This document shows, piece after piece, positions 39,334 through 47,955 of a stretch of 64,000 nt of DNA. Location: positions 375,001-439,000 of the forward strand of contig NZ_CBXV010000008.1 of NCBI RefSeq assembly GCF_000820845.2, given 5' to 3'. The stretch is from Pyrinomonas methylaliphatogenes (lineage in GTDB: Bacteria > Acidobacteriota > Blastocatellia > Pyrinomonadales > Pyrinomonadaceae). Position numbers and translations under genes: made by a program. Positions within the stretch are counted from its first letter, which is position 1, and every line of letters begins with the position of its first letter. The notes under the pieces are model-generated. The model was not told the DNA's origin, searched no databases, and saw nothing but the letters and a program-made list of their open reading frames with translations.

Positions 39334-40698
39334 ATGATCCGGCAAGACGAGAAATCGCTCGTGGCGGCGAATGCGGAACGACTAGGCACAGCGCGGCGGT
39401 CCTTTTCGACCCACGTCGCGTGGACGCTGTTGGCGCGCCTGATCATCGCCGGGAGCAACGTTCTGGCCGGCGTAGTCATCGCGCGCACGCTCGGCGCAGA
39501 AGCGCTCGGCACCTACGTGAGCCTAAACGTCGTCGCACTCACCGCCGTCCAACTGGGAAGTTTCGGATTGCCATCCGCCGCCACCTATTTCGTCGCACAG
39601 GACGCGCGAAGATTTCGCTCGATCTCTTTCAACGCGCTCCTTTTCGCCTTTGCGATGGGCGTGTTGCTGGCTTTCGCTTTGACCGCCGCGACCTACGGCG
39701 ACGCGCCCTTCTTACCTCAAGCCCCGATGAATCTGCTCTTCCTCGCCGCCCTTTCCGTCCCATTTCAACTTCTGACCCTTGTCAGTCTGAACATCCTTCT
39801 CGGCGCAGGCGAAGTCGGGCGATTCAGCGCATTCGACGCGCTCGGACAATCGCTCACGCTCATCAACGCGATCGCCGCATTGCTGCTCGCTCGCACGGGA
39901 CTTTTCCATTTCATGGCGCTCAATCTAGCGGCAAGCGCAACGATCACGCTCATCGTCCTGGCCCGAATCTTTCGCCATCCGACCTTCACGGAAGGACACA
40001 TGGCGCCCGATCTCGCTCTGCTTTCGGAGATGATCCGCTACGGGTTGAAAGCGCACGTCACGCTCGTCGCTTCATTTCTCATCTTCCGCATCGATCTGTT
40101 GATCGTTGAGCATTTTCGCGGTGCGGCGGAAGCTGGCGTGTATGCGGTCGCAGCGCAGTTCGCCTCGCTGCTGATGCTTCTGCCGAGCGTCATCGGGACG
40201 CTCCTTTTCCCACGGATCGCGGCGATCGGCGATGAGGATGCGGTCATGACTTGCGAGGTGGCGCGGCGCACCTCCGCCGTTATGGCGTCTATCTGTGTGG
40301 CGACGGGCGCGCTCGGGTTCATGTTGCCCGCGCTTTACGGCGCGGCCTTCGCTCCCGCTCCATATCTTCTCCTCATTTTGCTTCCCGGGGTCTTTTTGAT
40401 CGGGATTGAATCCGTGCTGGTCCAGTATTTCACGGGTCGCGGACTGCCGCGCGCGATCCCCTTCTTCTGGATCATCACGCTCGCGATCAACCTCGCCCTC
40501 AACTTCGCCTTCGTGCCCGCATTCGGCGCGTATGCGGCGGCGGTGGTCTCAACCATCAGCTACGCGACCATCTTCGCGCTCGTCGCATTGCACCTTCGTT
40601 CGAAGACCGGACAGGCGCTTTCGGCGATGCTCGTGCCTCGTCCGTCCGAAATCAACGGAATTTTGGGGATGAGATGGAAGGGCTCGAAAGCGCATTGA
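39334..40698 (+). CDS. Wzx-type polysaccharide flippase
   Basis: An integral membrane protein of 454 aa with about 12-14 hydrophobic segments over its whole length, typical of the MOP-superfamily flippases that move lipid-linked oligosaccharides across the inner membrane. Typical pieces are LLARLIIAGSNVLAGVVIARTLG in the first helix region and FVPAFGAYAAAVVSTISYA towards the end. The N-terminal 30 residues are polar. It follows asnB by 93 bp and closes the first half of the polysaccharide locus; the next 4 kb is an accessory island. Confidence 0.88.
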   Translation: MIRQDEKSLVAANAERLGTARRSFSTHVAWTLLARLIIAGSNVLAGVVIARTLGAEALGTYVSLNVVALTAVQLGSFGLPSAATYFVAQDARRFRSISFNALLFAFAMGVLLAFALTAATYGDAPFLPQAPMNLLFLAALSVPFQLLTLVSLNILLGAGEVGRFSAFDALGQSLTLINAIAALLLARTGLFHFMALNLAASATITLIVLARIFRHPTFTEGHMAPDLALLSEMIRYGLKAHVTLVASFLIFRIDLLIVEHFRGAAEAGVYAVAAQFASLLMLLPSVIGTLLFPRIAAIGDEDAVMTCEVARRTSAVMASICVATGALGFMLPALYGAAFAPAPYLLLILLPGVFLIGIESVLVQYFTGRGLPRAIPFFWIITLAINLALNFAFVPAFGAYAAAVVSTISYATIFALVALHLRSKTGQALSAMLVPRPSEINGILGMRWKGSKAH

Positions 40699-40867
40699 GC
40701 TTTATCGAGCTTTACGCACGCCCAGAGTCTATAAATCCTCTCGATAGCCGAGAAGGGGTACTATCTTCCGCCGTAGAAGCTCCTTTGACAAATAACTGTA
40801 GCCGTCGCCGCTCATTGATGCCTATCGGGCGCGATTCCCCGCTGGCCGTGTCCCTTAGGGCAAGAGA

Positions 40868-41068
40868 TTGCCGCCGCCGCCAGCCGAACTTCAGCAGTTA
40901 CAGCGTGAGCGTAACTGGATCATCTTACGGGCGCGTGACCGGTTGCGTGCGGCTTTAGGGCCACAAGCCTTCCGTCAACTCGACGATTACGTTAAACTGA
41001 AGATCGTCCCAAACATCAAGCCTGCGTTGCCTGGGGTGCGTCCGAACGGTCCGACATCAACAAGATAG
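40868..41068 (+). pseudogene. 3' fragment of a hypothetical gene
   Basis: A 66-codon frame beginning at a TTG, with a sequence (LQQLQRERNWIIL, then FRQLDDYVKLKIVPNIKPAL) that I recognise as resembling the C-terminal end of longer hypothetical proteins in Acidobacteriota. No upstream part is present and the preceding 170 bp has no coding match, so it is probably a remnant. A TTGACA at about 40785 has no matching -10. The small secreted-protein gene follows by 32 bp, as if a normal operon end had been captured. Confidence 0.5.
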
Positions 41069-41100
41069 CCGTAGAGCGCGACTGAAAGGGGGAGCCCGCG

Positions 41101-41439
41101 ATGAACGCCCTAGCTTGTCACCGGCGGTTTGTCTGTCGCAGCCTTCTGATCATCTCTGTTTGTTACCTGTTGTTTCAAGAGAGCGCGCCAGCGCAACATG
41201 TTTGGGGTTACGCATCGCTCGAATTCGATGCGAGCGCTGATAAGCTCATCGGTTATGCCTCGGTTGAGACCGACTACAACACGGCAGCGCTGTATAACGT
41301 GCAACTTGACGCCACCATTTACGACCAGAATCAGAACGCGGTCGCTTACGGCAGCGTCCAAGGGTACCAAACAGCTTCGATCATCAAGGAGGTGGCCGAT
41401 CTGCAGGAGCTGCCAGCTCCCGGCCCAACGGATAACTAG
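41101..41439 (+). CDS. Small secreted protein of unknown function
   Basis: A 112-aa protein with a good signal peptide (basic start, then SLLIISVCYLLFQESAPAQ). The mature part has repeated Tyr/Ala-rich strands (VWGYASLEFDASADKLIGYA, TDYNTAALYNVQLDATIYD), suggesting a beta-rich fold. AAAGGGGGAG is an excellent ribosome site before the ATG. The end at 41439 runs straight into the remains of another gene, so it may itself be truncated at the 3' end. No function can be assigned. Confidence 0.65.
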   Translation: MNALACHRRFVCRSLLIISVCYLLFQESAPAQHVWGYASLEFDASADKLIGYASVETDYNTAALYNVQLDATIYDQNQNAVAYGSVQGYQTASIIKEVADLQELPAPGPTDN

Positions 41440-41440
41440 G

Positions 41441-42798
41441 AAAGGTGGCATAGAGGATGGGAATCGGCAACATCCGAACGGGCATTATGGGACCGCCAGG
41501 GCGAACGCCGCGTTGATCGAGATCGCCAATGACTATCAGCAGCGGGTCTATCCTGCGGGCATCCCAGCCGAACACAAGCTGCGATACAACGACCAGAGCT
41601 TGCGGCTTGGCGGGAAGTTTGACGTCACAAGGGACTTCAGAACACAACCATCGAGTTGGCTCGTGTCAGGTCCTCACAAAGAGCACAAGGTAGGGATCAA
41701 TTGTGACGTGAACAACAGGAATGTGCCTGACGATGTGATCACAGGAATGTGCCTGACGATGTGATCACGGTAGAGGGTCGGCAGCGACGGCGGCGGGAGG
41801 TGTTAGAGGAGATCTTCTGCTGTCACGGATCGACGCGGACGCTGAGAGAGTTTGCAGCTAACCACTGGCATTTGCGTTTTGAATTTGCATATTCGGGCGA
41901 AGGGTACGATCTTTGTACCGTTACTGATAAAAATACCGGTCTTACAAAAACGGTGAAGTGTGGCTCTCTGCAAAACCCTGCTGGGAATGGAGCCCAAGAT
42001 CAAGCTTCGGCGAGTTCACAAGAGGTATGGATGTGTACACCGACACCGTATAACGGTGTCCCCGCAGCAGTTCCGGGAAAGGTCGAAGCGGAGGAGTATG
42101 ATGATGATGGCGATTGCGATGGCTTTTACGTTCCACCATACTATGAGCCAAAGCCTGACGATCCGGATATTGTCTACAACTATCCGGAAGTCCTACCAGT
42201 AGATCTCAACGCCCCCGACAAGGAGGAGAAGGTCGCCATGGTCGGCGGTGAGTGGATAAACTATACGATCAGCGTGACGGTGGCGGGGGAGTATCGGTTT
42301 GCGGCGCGAGTGGCCTCGGCGGTCGATGGCGAGAGTTTTCATGTGAAGATAGATGGGGTGAATCGGACCGGATCGGTCATCATCCCGAACACCGGTTCGT
42401 GGGACAGTTACCAGATGGTCGAGGCGGATTTGGGCTATTTGGAGGCTGGGCGCCACGTGATGCGCCTGGCGATCGAAGGCAACTCAGAAAAGAGCGGCCA
42501 CTTTGACTACTATCTGCTGACACTGCCGCCGCCGTGTACGGATAACGATGGGGATGGATATTGTTCGGACGTCGATTGCGATGATTGGGATCCGTTAAAC
42601 TATCCCGGCGCTCCGCGCGATTGTTCCTCGTGGGTAGACAGAGACTGTGATGGTATCCCCAATCGAGAGGAATGCTCTTTTGGCGGGCCTGGGCCGATTC
42701 TTTCTCTTCTCGACAGCTTCGACAGGTGGTTCGCTTTCAATTCTCGGCTCGGAGCTGATTTGATCAGGCCAGTGTCGATGAGGAGAAGATGTAGGTAA
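41441..42798 (+). pseudogene. Broken M15-type peptidase / CBM6 / MopE-like metal-binding protein gene
   Basis: This gene lacks a start and is frameshifted. Its first part, in the frame through 41764, has an M15 (VanY-like) peptidase pattern, EHKVGINCD, with His at 41684 and Asp at 41705. The second part, from 41749 in another frame, has HWHLRF (41863-41880), the final zinc-binding motif. The 26-bp duplication at 41717-41768 causes the frame change: deleting one copy joins the two frames. After the peptidase comes a CBM6-like domain (KVEAEEYDDDG through VMRLAIEGNSE, about 42083-42500) and then Asp-rich calcium-type repeats (DNDGDGYCSDVDCDD, about 42540-42660). No start codon is present just before the first domain, so the 5' end is also lost. 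Confidence 0.75.
41717..41768. repeat. Exact 26-bp tandem duplication
   Basis: The 26-bp unit AGGAATGTGCCTGACGATGT... occupies 41717-41742 and 41743-41768 without any difference. Because 26 is not a multiple of three, it shifts the reading frame of the peptidase-like gene. Confidence 0.95.
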
Positions 42799-43371
42799 TG
42801 CGCTGCTGAGGCAGGGGGCGAGGATTTTCCGTGCGACCCTTTTCTCAAGTTCTCGGGCGAGATTTTGGGAGCTTCTGAGATGAGACGGTTGCTACTGGCG
42901 ATCTTCTTGCCGCTCAACGCAGCATGTTCGTTCGCGGTGAATCAAGCCGCACAAAAGGCGCAAAGACGACCGTTGGTGAAAGAAGCGCGAGAGTATAGGA
43001 CTCTCATCAAGTACGAACGGCGCGTCATCGGCTATGATCCGCGGACCGGCGAGGAGATCACCTACGATCACAAACCGCGAATTGAACCACTTGGTGATGG
43101 ATCTGACAGATGGGCGCTCAAGTGGATCGGATTCGACGGACGAGAGAAGACCGTTATCTTCCAAGGAGCGGGCGCGCTCGATGTGATCGTTTCGGCCTCG
43201 GTCGCAAAGATGCCCGATGGCCAATACCTGTACACGTATGAAGTGATGAATCTTCCCACAAGCCGCACGCACCTGAAACGTTTCATCGTGCAAAACTTCG
43301 CTTCAGAGTATCCTTTAGCATAGACAAATATCCCTTAGGCGGGATTTGCCCATACCTCAGGTTCGAAGCTA

Positions 43372-43679
43372 TCACCCAAAACCACCCGAAAATAGTGGTT
43401 TCGGGCGAGTAAGCTGCGCCCCCTTACTCCACAGGCTCCGATACCGCGCAGACGATAGGTTCGCGATTGATACGTTAACCTGTCGCCTGAGGGCTTGCTC
43501 CTTACCGCCGCGCGAAACTGCCCATCCCGCAAGAAAACGTTCCTTGAGGTTTCTGGCGGCGTTCACGTCAGCATGGAGATTCTTTCGACAAACTCGGCAC
43601 TCAAACTGATCTCTCACCCTTCTGTTCTCTTCATCAACATAACTACACGACGAGCAAGTGATGACCGCCTGAGACTCCT
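43372..43679 (-). pseudogene. tnpB: IS607-associated tnpB C-terminal fragment
   Basis: The frame encodes the TnpB zinc finger, ITCSSCSYVDEENRR then FECRVCRKNL, followed by HADVNAARNLKERFLAG, the last RuvC-containing motif with its catalytic Asp. The remaining ~40 residues are a variable tail. Everything before the zinc finger is deleted. TnpB proteins are RNA-guided nucleases; this fragment cannot be active. Confidence 0.8.
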
Positions 43680-43820
43680 CTCTTTTTCATCTTCAATGAC
43701 GATGATCGTTCCGGTCGGCATTTGATGGCCCTTTATGTAGCCCTCTTTGCACAAGCGCCAAGCCGTCCTGTAACTGACGCCGTTCTTTCTCGCCCAAACG
43801 GAGAGTTTCATGTCGGACAT
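43680..43820 (-). pseudogene. tnpA: IS607 tnpA (serine transposase) N-terminal fragment
   Basis: The first ~45 codons encode the MerR-like DNA-binding region of an IS607 serine transposase: MKLSVWARKNGVSYRTAWR and then MPTGTIIVIEDEKE. The catalytic serine-recombinase domain is absent because the frame runs into tnpB sequence near 43680. The likely start is the ATG at 43811, three codons inside the longest frame. Confidence 0.75.
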
Positions 43821-44100
43821 GTTACAACAAAAGATACTGTTTGTTATATTTTATGCGGATAGTCGCGAAGACGTGCAACCGGAGAAGGATGGCGATCTGA
43901 TGCCGTTCTTCGTGTCCAATTCGATCCTCGCCTTCAAAGAAGGGCATTGGATCGATTTTGCCGATGTCTCGGATGATGTCGAGATCAGTCTGGGGCAGGT
44001 CGTTAAAGTTAATCTTACATCAGCCGCCGGGGTTGGTCGAGTGTCGCGCCAGCGGTGAGACTGTTTTGGAAGGCGTGGATGAAGACTCACCGCCTGAACT

Positions 44101-44210
44101 GGAGGCCCTATTGCCGGGATATGAGGAGTGGCCGCACGCTCCCGCGCCCGTGAAGTTGATCTTGCCGCGGGCGGAGGCCCTATTGCCGGGATATGAGGAG
44201 TGGCCGCACG
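44101..44210. repeat. Repeat-spacer-repeat cassette within coding sequence, 38 bp x 2, pitch 72 bp
   Basis: GGAGGCCCTATTGCCGGGAT and the next 18 bases occur identically at 44101-44138 and 44173-44210, separated by 34 bp of different sequence. The 72-bp pitch keeps the reading frame, so the protein motif EALLPGYEEWPH appears twice with a 12-residue insert between. Confidence 0.95.
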
Positions 44211-44722
44211 GCTACACGATCGGTCCGGACGAGAGAGGGAAGGGGCGAACACCAACCGAACGCGCCAAGCATTTGCTCGCCGAATTGCCGCTACTTGAGG
44301 AGCTTGGATTGATTACGCCCACTGTGCGCCAATTGTATGAGAGCGATCTGAGGCGCGGCGATCTTGAAGCCATAGTCAAACGCGCCGAACGAGATTTGTG
44401 GTCCGAGAGGATTTCCTCCGAGGTCTTCGCCTTGATTCAAGCTCTGAAGTGAAAGCGCGGTTCGAACGTCTCATCAGCGTGAAAATCCTCTGGGTTCTCC
44501 GCTTGAAGCTTCATTCAAGCTACTCGGTCATCTGCGCCACATCCCTCTGATTTCGATCCAGATCGGCGCACTATCGGAGAAAGGTTTGCGCCATTTTGGC
44601 GGCGAACGCCAACCTCACTTGATATCTCGTGTGATAGATTCTAGAGTGCCTTTAGAGAGCGATCTGGCTTGAAAAACGCGGAGCGCCGTTTTGAATCGTC
44701 TGCGTCGAACTGAAGGCGAGCG

Positions 44723-46492
44723 ATGAAAACTCTGCTGCTTCCACTAAGCGGTGATCCGCACAAGGCGCTGCTCACGTTGCGAGAATCTCATCCGGAAGCG
44801 CGCGAGATTGAGACGCTCGCGCGCGATGAGCTGGAACGGCTCTGGGTGGGCGCGCGCTTGCGCTCAGTGCGACGAAAGGCCCCGGACCTTTTCGTCATCG
44901 CGACCGAAAGGCTCACGTGGCAACAGGGGCGCGATCTGCTCTTGCTATTTGGCGCGCTCGCAGGTGCGCGGAAGTCGATCATCGTGGACGCGCACGGCGG
45001 GATCTGTGAAGAGGCGCGCGCAGAGACCTTGCTTCGCGCGCCCGCGCGTCTTGCGCGCGAAGCGGTTTTGAGCGCGACGGCGATAATCGGAGCGCGCCGA
45101 CAGTTGCAGCGTCTCGAACGCGAAGCGGCCAGATGCTGCCTTTTCGAAACCGCTGAGGCGAGCGTCGAACTTCCCCGATCGATTGACCGAAAAGGAGCTT
45201 GTCCCGGCGAAACCGATGGAGCGATGAGCGCGCCGCGCGTGCTCTACTTGCGCACCATGCCGGGCGCGGCGACGCAAGTTGGCGGCGCAGCCACCCACAC
45301 CGTCGGCGTCATTAACGCTTTGATCGGCTGCGGCGCGAGGCTTTTCGTCTTGAGCAATGATCCGATTCCAGGACTCGACCCTACGCGCCTGGCGCTCGAA
45401 GTGATCGAGCCTGAACCATATGGGTTGACGCGCGCGCTCTTCGATCTGCGCAACGCGCTGCTCTTCACCCGCCGCGCGCCCGACCGTCTGAAAGGGGCGA
45501 CTTTCGATCTCATCTACCAGCGCTACAGTCGCTTCAACTGGACCGGCGTCGAAGTGAGCTTGCGCACGGGCCGCCCGCTCTTTCTCGAGTACAACGGATC
45601 GGAAGTGTGGATCGGGCGGCACTGGGACCGGACCGGACTGCGCGACCTTCTCGCTCGCTGCGAGCGACTCAATCTCGCGGCGGCGGCGCGCATCTTCGTC
45701 GTCTCCGAAGTCGAGAAGCGCAACCTGGTCCGCGCCGGACTCCCAGAAGAGAAGATCATCGTCAATCCGAACGGCGTCGATGTGCAAACGTTCCGGCCCG
45801 GCGTGGGCGGCGACCGCGCGCGCGCCGAACTCGGCATCGATCCGGATGAGATTCTGGTCGGGTTCACCGGCACTTTCGGGCCGTGGCATGGCGTGACGAC
45901 GCTGGCCGAAGCGATCGCTTCCGTTCCGCGAGAAGCGCGCATACGCTTTCTCCTGATCGGAACGGGCCGCTTGCGCGGCGAGGTCGAGCGCAGGGTGCGC
46001 GAAGCCGGCGCATCCGACCGCGTGATGTTCGTCGGTCCGGTCCCGCATGAACACGTCCCACGGCTGCTCGACGCTTGCGAAATACTCGTTTCGCCGCACG
46101 TGCCGCTCGCCGATGGGAGCGAATTCTTCGGTTCGCCGACGAAGCTCTTCGAGTATATGGCGATGGGGAAGGCGATCATCGCCAGCCGACTGGGCCAGAT
46201 CGCTGAAGCCCTGACCGACGGCGAAACGGCGCTGCTCGTCCCGCCGGGCGACGTGCGCGCTCTGCGCGAAGCCATTTTGGAGCTTGCGCGCGCGCCGGAA
46301 CTTCGCGCGAGGTTGGGCGCGGCGGCGCGTCGAGTAGCCATCGAAAGGCACACCTGGGAAGAGAACGCGCGGCGCATCCTGCGCGCCTACTTCGACCTCA
46401 TGCGGTCAAGCGCAGAAAGCGGCGGCGAAGAACGCTCTTGTGTCATGAATGCGCTCGGCGACTGGTCCGAACCGAACGGCGCCGCAACTTAA
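44723..46492 (+). CDS. Glycosyltransferase family 4 with an extra N-terminal region
   Basis: A cytoplasmic glycosyltransferase of 589 aa for polysaccharide assembly. Residues about 172-570 are a GT-B fold of family GT4: VGGAATHTVGVINAL at the acceptor side, a donor domain with VGFTGTFGPWHG, then SEFFGSPTKLFEYMAMGKAI containing the conserved second Glu of the EX7E motif, and DGETALLVPPGD. The first ~170 residues (MKTLLLPLSGDPHKALL...) form a separate region with its own alternating strands and helices, perhaps a degenerate Rossmann unit; an internal ATG at about 45222 marks the start of the standard enzyme. It resumes the polysaccharide locus after the accessory island. Confidence 0.88.
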   Translation: MKTLLLPLSGDPHKALLTLRESHPEAREIETLARDELERLWVGARLRSVRRKAPDLFVIATERLTWQQGRDLLLLFGALAGARKSIIVDAHGGICEEARAETLLRAPARLAREAVLSATAIIGARRQLQRLEREAARCCLFETAEASVELPRSIDRKGACPGETDGAMSAPRVLYLRTMPGAATQVGGAATHTVGVINALIGCGARLFVLSNDPIPGLDPTRLALEVIEPEPYGLTRALFDLRNALLFTRRAPDRLKGATFDLIYQRYSRFNWTGVEVSLRTGRPLFLEYNGSEVWIGRHWDRTGLRDLLARCERLNLAAAARIFVVSEVEKRNLVRAGLPEEKIIVNPNGVDVQTFRPGVGGDRARAELGIDPDEILVGFTGTFGPWHGVTTLAEAIASVPREARIRFLLIGTGRLRGEVERRVREAGASDRVMFVGPVPHEHVPRLLDACEILVSPHVPLADGSEFFGSPTKLFEYMAMGKAIIASRLGQIAEALTDGETALLVPPGDVRALREAILELARAPELRARLGAAARRVAIERHTWEENARRILRAYFDLMRSSAESGGEERSCVMNALGDWSEPNGAAT

Positions 46493-46698
46493 GTTTCGCG
46501 GCTTCCGCGATCTCCTCTCGATTCACCAGCGCGCGCTTCTCTTGATGGCGGCGAGCGCGGCAACTCGCTCTCAGAAGGATCGCGTCTGGCGACGCGGCAT
46601 GGCGTGAGGTATCATGCTTCGCTCAAAAGAAGCACGGATCGCTGAGAGGCGTCGTTCGACAGCCGTGTATCCGAAACCGGAGTTTCGTTGAAATCGTC

Positions 46699-47955
46699 AT
46701 GATCCGAGATCGCTCGATCATCTGCTTCGGTGGCGAAGATTGGTTCTATCATCACCCGCACTCGAAGAACCATCTGATGCGGCGTTTTGCGCGCGCCGGC
46801 AACCGCGTCCTGTTCGTCAACTCGATCTCGATGGGCTTGCCCGCCATAACGCACAAAGATCTGCTGCCGCGCATCAAACGGAAATTGCGCTCCTACTTGC
46901 GCTTCATGCGCGAAACGGAAGAGGGCATCGCCGTCGTTTCGCCGCTGACGGTCCCCTTTTTCGGCAACGCGCTCGCGCGAAGCATCAATCGTTTCTTGCT
47001 TCGAACCCAAGTCGGCTTCATCGCGCGCCGCCGCAGACTTCGCACACCCATCCTGTGGATTGCGATCCCGACCGCAGCGGAGATGATCGGGTGTTTCGAT
47101 GAGTCGCTCGTCATCTATCAGGTGTCGGACAAGTACGAGGCGAACACGATGGATCACGCGACCGATCCGGCCAAGATCCGCCGTCTGCATGAGCTGGCGA
47201 TCGATCGCGCGGATATCGTCTTTTATTCGGGCCGCAAGCTCTTCGATGAAGCCGAGCGCGGGCGCGAGAAATCGTATCTGCTGGAGCAAGCGGTCGATTT
47301 CGACCATTTCGCGCAAGTGACGAGCGGGCGCCTGGAGATCGCGCCCGAGATCGAGCGCATTCAACGCCCGCGACTCGGCTATTTCGGCGCGATCGATCCA
47401 TGGTTGATCGACCAAGAGTTGATCCGTCTGGCGGCCCGGCTGCGCCCTCATTGGCAATGGGTCTTCATCGGCAATCGCGCGCGCGGCGTGGAGATTGAAG
47501 CGTTGCCGAACGTGCATTTCATCCCGCCTGTGCCATACGAGGCGCTGCCGCGCTACGCCGCCGGCTTCGATGTCTGTGTGCTTCCGTGGGACATCGAGAA
47601 CGTTTGGACCAGCTATGGTTCGGCGATCAAAGTGCGCGAGTATTTGGCGACCGGATTGCCGGTCGTCATCTCGCCGCTTCCCGAATACGAACCGATGGCC
47701 GACGTGTTGCGCATCGCCCGCAGCCGTGAACACTTCATCGAATTGGTCGATGAAGCGCTCGCCGAACGCGATCCCGAAGCCAAACTCGCGCGACAACGCG
47801 CCGTCGCCAGCGGCACGTGGGATGCCCGCGCCGAATGGGTGAGCGCGTTGATCGAAGATGCTCTCGCCGGCAAGCGAGAAGCCAGCCGGAGGGTCGCGCT
47901 TCGACCGAACGCGACGCTTGAGAGCGATTCGACGGTGCGAGACAGAGCGCGATGA
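46699..47955 (+). CDS. Glycosyltransferase (TuaH-like, GT-B fold)
   Basis: A 418-aa glycosyltransferase. The start IICFGGEDWFYHHPHSKNHL resembles TuaH-type transferases in which a Trp-rich acceptor loop follows the first strand. The donor half has RLGYFGAIDPWLIDQELI and then YGSAIKVREYLATGLPVVIS, the equivalent of the EX7E region. The sugar transferred cannot be told. Its stop overlaps the start of the next gene by four bases (ATGA at 47952), implying translational coupling with the Gfo/Idh/MocA gene. Confidence 0.85.
   Translation: MIRDRSIICFGGEDWFYHHPHSKNHLMRRFARAGNRVLFVNSISMGLPAITHKDLLPRIKRKLRSYLRFMRETEEGIAVVSPLTVPFFGNALARSINRFLLRTQVGFIARRRRLRTPILWIAIPTAAEMIGCFDESLVIYQVSDKYEANTMDHATDPAKIRRLHELAIDRADIVFYSGRKLFDEAERGREKSYLLEQAVDFDHFAQVTSGRLEIAPEIERIQRPRLGYFGAIDPWLIDQELIRLAARLRPHWQWVFIGNRARGVEIEALPNVHFIPPVPYEALPRYAAGFDVCVLPWDIENVWTSYGSAIKVREYLATGLPVVISPLPEYEPMADVLRIARSREHFIELVDEALAERDPEAKLARQRAVASGTWDARAEWVSALIEDALAGKREASRRVALRPNATLESDSTVRDRAR

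Larger units (their letters stand above)
43324..43850 (-). mobile_element. Internally deleted IS607-family element
   Basis: On the minus strand the element retains the start of an IS607 tnpA gene (to about 43680) joined to the zinc-finger end of a tnpB gene (about 43679-43372). The central catalytic parts of both are missing, so it is not autonomous. Outer limits are approximate: they are placed where the interrupted host gene stops and resumes. The lower end contains two hairpins, CCCGAAA/TTTCGGG at 43385-43405 and ATCCC/GGGAT at about 43330-43345, which could be terminus structures or part of a TnpB guide-RNA scaffold. No target-site duplication is evident, as expected for this family. Confidence 0.75.
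42865..44452 (+). pseudogene. Secreted hypothetical protein gene interrupted by an IS607-like remnant
   Basis: The first part (42865-43323) encodes a lipoprotein-type signal (LLLAIFLPLNAAC) and a 150-residue domain ending in RFIVQNFASEYPLA. The continuation appears after the element, from about 43850 (YADSREDVQPEKDGDLMPFF), in the same frame, then changes frame near 44010 and runs on to 44452 (GLVECRASGETVLEG to EVFALIQALK). The parts together read like one protein of about 330 aa, of a type I have seen in Acidobacteriota without known function. Two lesions, the insertion and the frameshift, make it a pseudogene. A 72-bp in-frame repeat cassette lies in the last part. Confidence 0.7.

Noticed and set aside
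44945-46351. 468-codon minus-strand frame opposite the GT4 gene
   Set aside because: Antisense of a well-supported glycosyltransferase; no domain signs.
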